A stretch of 64,000 nucleotides of DNA, from positions 14,907 through 78,906 of the forward strand of contig CAYJKW010000002.1 of NCBI GenBank assembly GCA_964370765.1. Reading direction: 5' to 3'. Numbering within the stretch: the stretch's first letter is position 1; every line of letters begins with the position of its first letter. Positions 63,101 through 64,000 of the stretch are shown here, piece after piece. Source of the DNA: CAYJBH01 sp964370765 (lineage in GTDB: Bacteria > Bacillota > Clostridia > Oscillospirales > Ruminococcaceae). Below the pieces are notes generated by a model. It saw only the letters and a list, made by a program, of their open reading frames with translations, was not told the DNA's origin and made no database searches. The position numbers were made by a program, and so were the translations under genes.

Positions 63101-64000
63101 GTAGCGCTTGTTGTGTAGGTTCCACTTAAAGCTGCTGGATCAATGTTCTGTGTTATATAACCTTCCGAAGCAGTTTTTCCGGGATATCTGATAGTGTAGG
63201 TTATAGTGTTAGGTGTACTATTTCTTGTCTGTCTTGAAGATGTAGCTGAAATATCTACTGCTATCTCACCCTCAAAGTTTGCAGGAATATTTAGTTCGTA
63301 GCTGTTTAAAGTTTTGTCTGCAGGTGTATTTGGGTCGGCTAGTGGATCTACCGGTGCTGCTGTCTCTATTATAGATGCACCAGTTGCATCGCCTACGATT
63401 ACAAAGCCGTCAAATATCGCGCCTACTGGAAGTACTGGGATTGAAAGTGCTATTGTCTGATCAACATCAGATTTTGTGAAGCTTACAGGTAATCCTGATG
63501 ATTGAAGCATCGTTGCGTCATATGTTGTGCCGGCAAGTGTGTAGGTGATAACATTTGTATTTAAAGGTGCATTGCCATCACCTTCTTCGCCTTCTTCACC
63601 TTCTTCGTCACCCTCATTAGAAGGAGGGGTTGAAGGTGTGTTGTCTGTGCCTACTATAGTAATAACTATTGCTACTGCGCTGTTTGCAGGAACATTAAGT
63701 TTCCATGCACCGGCTGTGTCTACAGTTACTGTAGCTGTAGCAGCTGCATCTTCAACCTTAAACTCTGTGAAAGTGTAGTTGTCTTTTGTAGGAGCTACTA
63801 AATCTAAGCTCTGGTCTGCATCGCTCTGTGTGTATGTTACCGGAGCTGTTGCATCAGTGTAGGTATATGCTGTGCCATCTGCAAATTTATATGTAATTGC
63901 AAATGTTTTCGGATCTGGTGTTGGTTCCGGATCTGGTGTCGGTTCCGGATCTGGTGTTGGTTCCGGATCTGGTGTCGGTTCCGGATCTGGTGTTGGTTCC
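60157..64000 (-). CDS. Large vWA/YDG surface protein, 5' end beyond the window
   Basis: The frame is open from the stop at 60157 to the window edge (at least 1281 codons), so the ATG at 63510 is internal. From the edge inward: a Pro/Glu/Thr repeat (PDPEPT), a beta domain, an acidic GDEEGEEGEEG stretch, then a von Willebrand A domain (about 62110-62760) with the metal site DNSDS, GTN and TDG intact. Beyond it are beta-sandwich units and two YDG-like repeats (about 60640-61140: KTYDQT and KPFDGN, ending VISNAPTFLPADI and VITNEATFLPADI). Three membrane segments form the C-terminus, with a charged spacer (KKYEDKKQ) between the first and second. Role unknown; surface adhesion is plausible. Confidence 0.8.
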   Translation of the reverse strand, partial: EPTPDPEPTPDPEPTPDPEPTPDPEPTPDPKTFAITYKFADGTAYTYTDATAPVTYTQSDADQSLDLVAPTKDNYTFTEFKVEDAAATATVTVDTAGAWKLNVPANSAVAIVITIVGTDNTPSTPPSNEGDEEGEEGEEGDGNAPLNTNVITYTLAGTTYDATMLQSSGLPVSFTKSDVDQTIALSIPVLPVGAIFDGFVIVGDATGASIIETAAPVDPLADPNTPADKTLNSYELNIPANFEGEIAVDISATSSRQTRNSTPNTITYTIRYPGKTASEGYITQNIDPAALSGTYTTSATSQSVPLIGTDVAQFNSILSTASGLTVEFVGYNYSTSTLNGASIYGSSNTLSIPANVTGDINIIVNVVNNYKSSAVAPSYSAPVIGSAPDLSTSLNMSKVVSDRISADEWEVTLSFTPVQNPVEIALIIDNSDSMYTTGLISSAKTAAIDFIAGLQTTVPNAKVSVTTIGSTNITNGIQTTGGMVDLTAATAFINSISNGPGINGTNIEAAMGIAADTFNNAGADQYMIMVTDGLPTAYVGADGYQYGHASGHWYGSSTVGTAFNSRIQDETANGVAAIVGSSIKVHAIGLGVEASFLDRISDVHHSASSGSLSDIYSSILNQLKFQGLTDVMGTQFDLSNTTSATFAGASIIGASGLTLGETITWVPAATDVIDGTNRFEIKYNVKLSTDIQTLSEGLQQNYLTNNDAYLTYGSGARYDFVDPSVDFTTGSIKVVAQLVDQNNNPILDSGNTQVVVDLTSNLSAAEQAKIITGFNDGVNDTLSFSSVPVVTTYNGLDYEFVTTQVGTGNATVDATNTVAAAPLENVTSSTNAERTAGLNISTTSTLGVTTVEGDLEAANLDGINTVYLTYQQIELPSVLTVSATPYVAPYDAVTHNAVTSVSVNVSGATIEYSVNGGAYTTVMPSIIDVANYPITVRASKTGLRSATTTVVAQISPITLTYTVGTVLDKTYDQTVAATVAAAPVLTGFVGGESVATNPGTAAFPDSAVAEDKTIVFTGYTAVATDPVLRNYVISNAPTFLPADIDPVPLAWSVGTVEDKPFDGNTSTTKITEPVLGGFLAGEGATVTNGTATFIAPDIGTDVPVVAAGYTATGADLSNYVITNEATFLPADIFGDDTPTPPVEIEDEETPTGPGTEEIEDENVPTGSGASWALLNLILSILAIIVAGIQAFKKYEDKKQYNNAAYENRREKKAKKFKVMSLLAALLAVITFFLTQDITLPMAIIDMWTILHVVYVLFQFALMAAAGNKNKDEEKNNVAQA
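63911..64000. repeat. Five 18-bp tandem repeats encoding (D/E)P(E/T)P
   Basis: Five units of GGATCTGGTG(T/C)CGGTTCC type: odd units read GGTGTTGG, even units GGTGTCGG, in strict alternation. Encodes an EPTPDP repeat on minus. The array runs into the window edge. Confidence 0.9.

Noticed and set aside
63493..63510. ATG at 63510 as the start of the surface protein
   Set aside because: The frame is open to the window edge with repeat-rich coding sequence and no ribosome site at this ATG.
63911..64000. 18-bp repeats as a CRISPR array
   Set aside because: Units are contiguous without spacers and encode a Pro-rich linker in frame.

Overview
The window looks like one scaffold of a flagellated, low-to-mid GC, fermentative Clostridia-type Bacillota, probably a gut anaerobe and possibly Oscillospiraceae-like (the family guess is weak). 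Supporting signs are AdhE under Rex-like operators, sigma-28 flagellar promoters, GGAGG ribosome sites with consensus -35/-10 promoters, the Gram-positive glmU-prs-pth-mfd gene order, a BlaI/BlaR1 pair, a small SRP RNA just before dnaX, a BofC-like protein and a peroxiredoxin/AhpF pair without catalase. A run of ten Ns inside adhE shows it is a scaffolded draft assembly. I see no rRNA, tRNA, CRISPR array, insertion sequence or prophage.

Layout. 0.2-3.2 kb: fliD and fliS behind a sigma-28 promoter. 3.2-9.3 kb: acyl-ACP thioesterase, a small membrane protein, a blaI / M56-M23 / EnvC-like murein hydrolase operon, then rfbC, an HD hydrolase and an acetyltransferase. 9.3-12.2 kb: CorA transporter, a 534-base gap without a confident gene, and an FAD dehydrogenase. 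12.3-15.8 kb (minus): adhE and an APH-family kinase. 15.9-24.5 kb (minus): glmU-like, prs, pth, mfd, SRP RNA, dnaX, ybaB, recR. 24.5-27.7 kb (minus): trxA, ung, flagellin, a polytopic membrane protein. 27.6-37.7 kb (minus): pgk, tpiA, gpmI, serC, serA, a GH2 protein, galM and a frameshifted DUF896 gene, reading like one sugar-to-serine transcription line. 37.7-40.6 kb (minus): rpe followed by three Rnf-like membrane subunits. 40.8-43.2 kb (plus): ahpC and a permuted ahpF. 43.3-54.9 kb (plus): an unusual double GT2 protein, DUF5711 and CvpA proteins, a ClpE-like ATPase, MATE exporter, RmuC, a BofC-like protein (minus) and a class A PBP. 55.0-59.6 kb (plus): five overlapping surface-sugar genes. 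59.6-60 kb: hemerythrin. 60.2 kb to the edge (minus): the C-terminal part of a very large vWA/YDG surface protein.

How it works together. The lower-glycolysis operon supplies 3-phosphoglycerate to SerC/SerA, while AdhE reoxidises NADH to ethanol. Peroxide and oxygen defence is covered by AhpC/AhpF, thioredoxin and hemerythrin. Envelope biology dominates the rest: an antibiotic- or wall-sensing BlaR1-type module coupled to an amidase-type M23 protein, a PBP, several glycosyltransferases, a sugar-modifying operon and a giant surface protein.

Most unusual points: an RnfD-E-A membrane trio that lacks most of the cysteines that hold the intramembrane [2Fe-2S] cluster and has no RnfB, C or G nearby; an M56 sensor fused to an M23 domain with two changed active-site residues; a lacZ-family GH2 protein that has lost its acid/base position; an AhpF with swapped domain order; a GlmU lacking its uridyltransferase half; and the five-gene surface-sugar operon.
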